Origin: Pseudomonadota bacterium
GTDB lineage: Bacteria > SAR324 > NAC60-12
DNA length: 6,263 nucleotides
Direction of reading: 5' to 3'
NCBI GenBank assembly: GCA_014381795.1
Contig: JACNKY010000268.1
Coordinates: 1 to 6,263, forward strand
Part shown: positions 6,071 through 6,263 of the stretch, piece by piece
Layout of the letters: each line of letters starts with the position of its first letter
How positions within the stretch are numbered: the stretch's first letter is position 1
Position numbers and translations under genes: made by a program
Notes under the pieces: generated by a model
The model's database searches: none
Told to the model about the DNA's origin: nothing
Seen by the model: the letters and a program-made list of their open reading frames with translations, nothing else

Positions 6071-6249
6071 TGAAAACAGGAATCCAGGAATTATCATGTA
6101 TGTGAAATAATTGTCCTAAACCTGATGAGGGAATAAGCAACATTTTTTGCTTTAAGGTTCTTCAATATTTATTCATTTATGATTCTATCAGCTCAAACCC
6201 TGATCATTTTTAATAAATTCTATTATCATTGTATTGAGAGACTGAAATA
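6071..6249. other. AT-rich spacer upstream of the deaminase gene
   Basis: No gene is seen. There is a tandem pair CAGGAATC/CAGGAATT at about 6077-6092. A small hairpin, AAGCAA (6135-6140) with TTGCTT (6147-6152), has no T tract after it on either strand. The stretch probably holds the promoter of the deaminase gene and perhaps that of a divergent gene to the right. Confidence 0.4.
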
Positions 6250-6263
6250 ATGTCAATACTAAA
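6250..6263 (+). CDS. Possible start of a gene running off the window
   Basis: An ATG at 6250 opens a frame (MSIL) that is still open at the window edge. A purine-rich GAGAG (6236-6240) lies nine bases before it, an acceptable ribosome binding site. Only four full codons are visible, so this is a guess from the start region alone. Confidence 0.2.

Overview
This window is a stretch of bacterial chromosome holding five intact protein genes, with no RNA genes, CRISPR array or insertion sequence that I can see. The organism is probably a Gram-negative bacterium, most likely a proteobacterium. That is an inference from the look of the proteins and from the AAGGAG ribosome binding site before the deaminase gene; I cannot place it further. 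Only about 64% of the bases lie in intact genes. Much of the rest is AT-rich and holds decayed coding sequence.

The left half (1-3291) is AT-rich and eroded. Positions 1-362 have no intact gene but may hold the broken end of one (116-241). A homocysteine S-methyltransferase family gene (363-1277, +) follows. Facing it is a small DMT-type membrane protein of the DUF606/YdcZ family (1661-2116, -). Between the two lies a frameshifted remnant of an unrecognised protein (1322-1557, -). Next (2308-2861, +) is a clear relic of a regulatory protein: the start of a GAF domain, a stop codon, more GAF sequence, then a frame change straight into the C-terminal half of a class III adenylate/guanylate cyclase domain. 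A 430-base spacer (2862-3291) carries a plausible sigma-70-type promoter and a 9-bp inverted repeat just downstream of it.

The right half (3292-6015) is richer in GC and intact. A FabG-like short-chain dehydrogenase (3292-4050) overlaps a ten-helix EamA-family transporter (4047-4940, TTG start) by four bases, so the pair is almost certainly one translationally coupled operon. It converges on an adenosine/adenine deaminase family gene (5002-6015, -) whose motifs point to adenine deaminase. A hairpin sits between the convergent genes. A 7-5-7 palindrome lies upstream of the deaminase ribosome binding site. The last bases may be the start of another gene on the + strand.

Functionally the window is a mix of one-carbon/methionine metabolism, purine salvage, an oxidoreductase with a linked exporter, and a separate small membrane protein. 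I see no multi-gene defence, secretion or biosynthetic system. The most unusual content is the set of gene relics, above all the GAF-cyclase fusion remnant.
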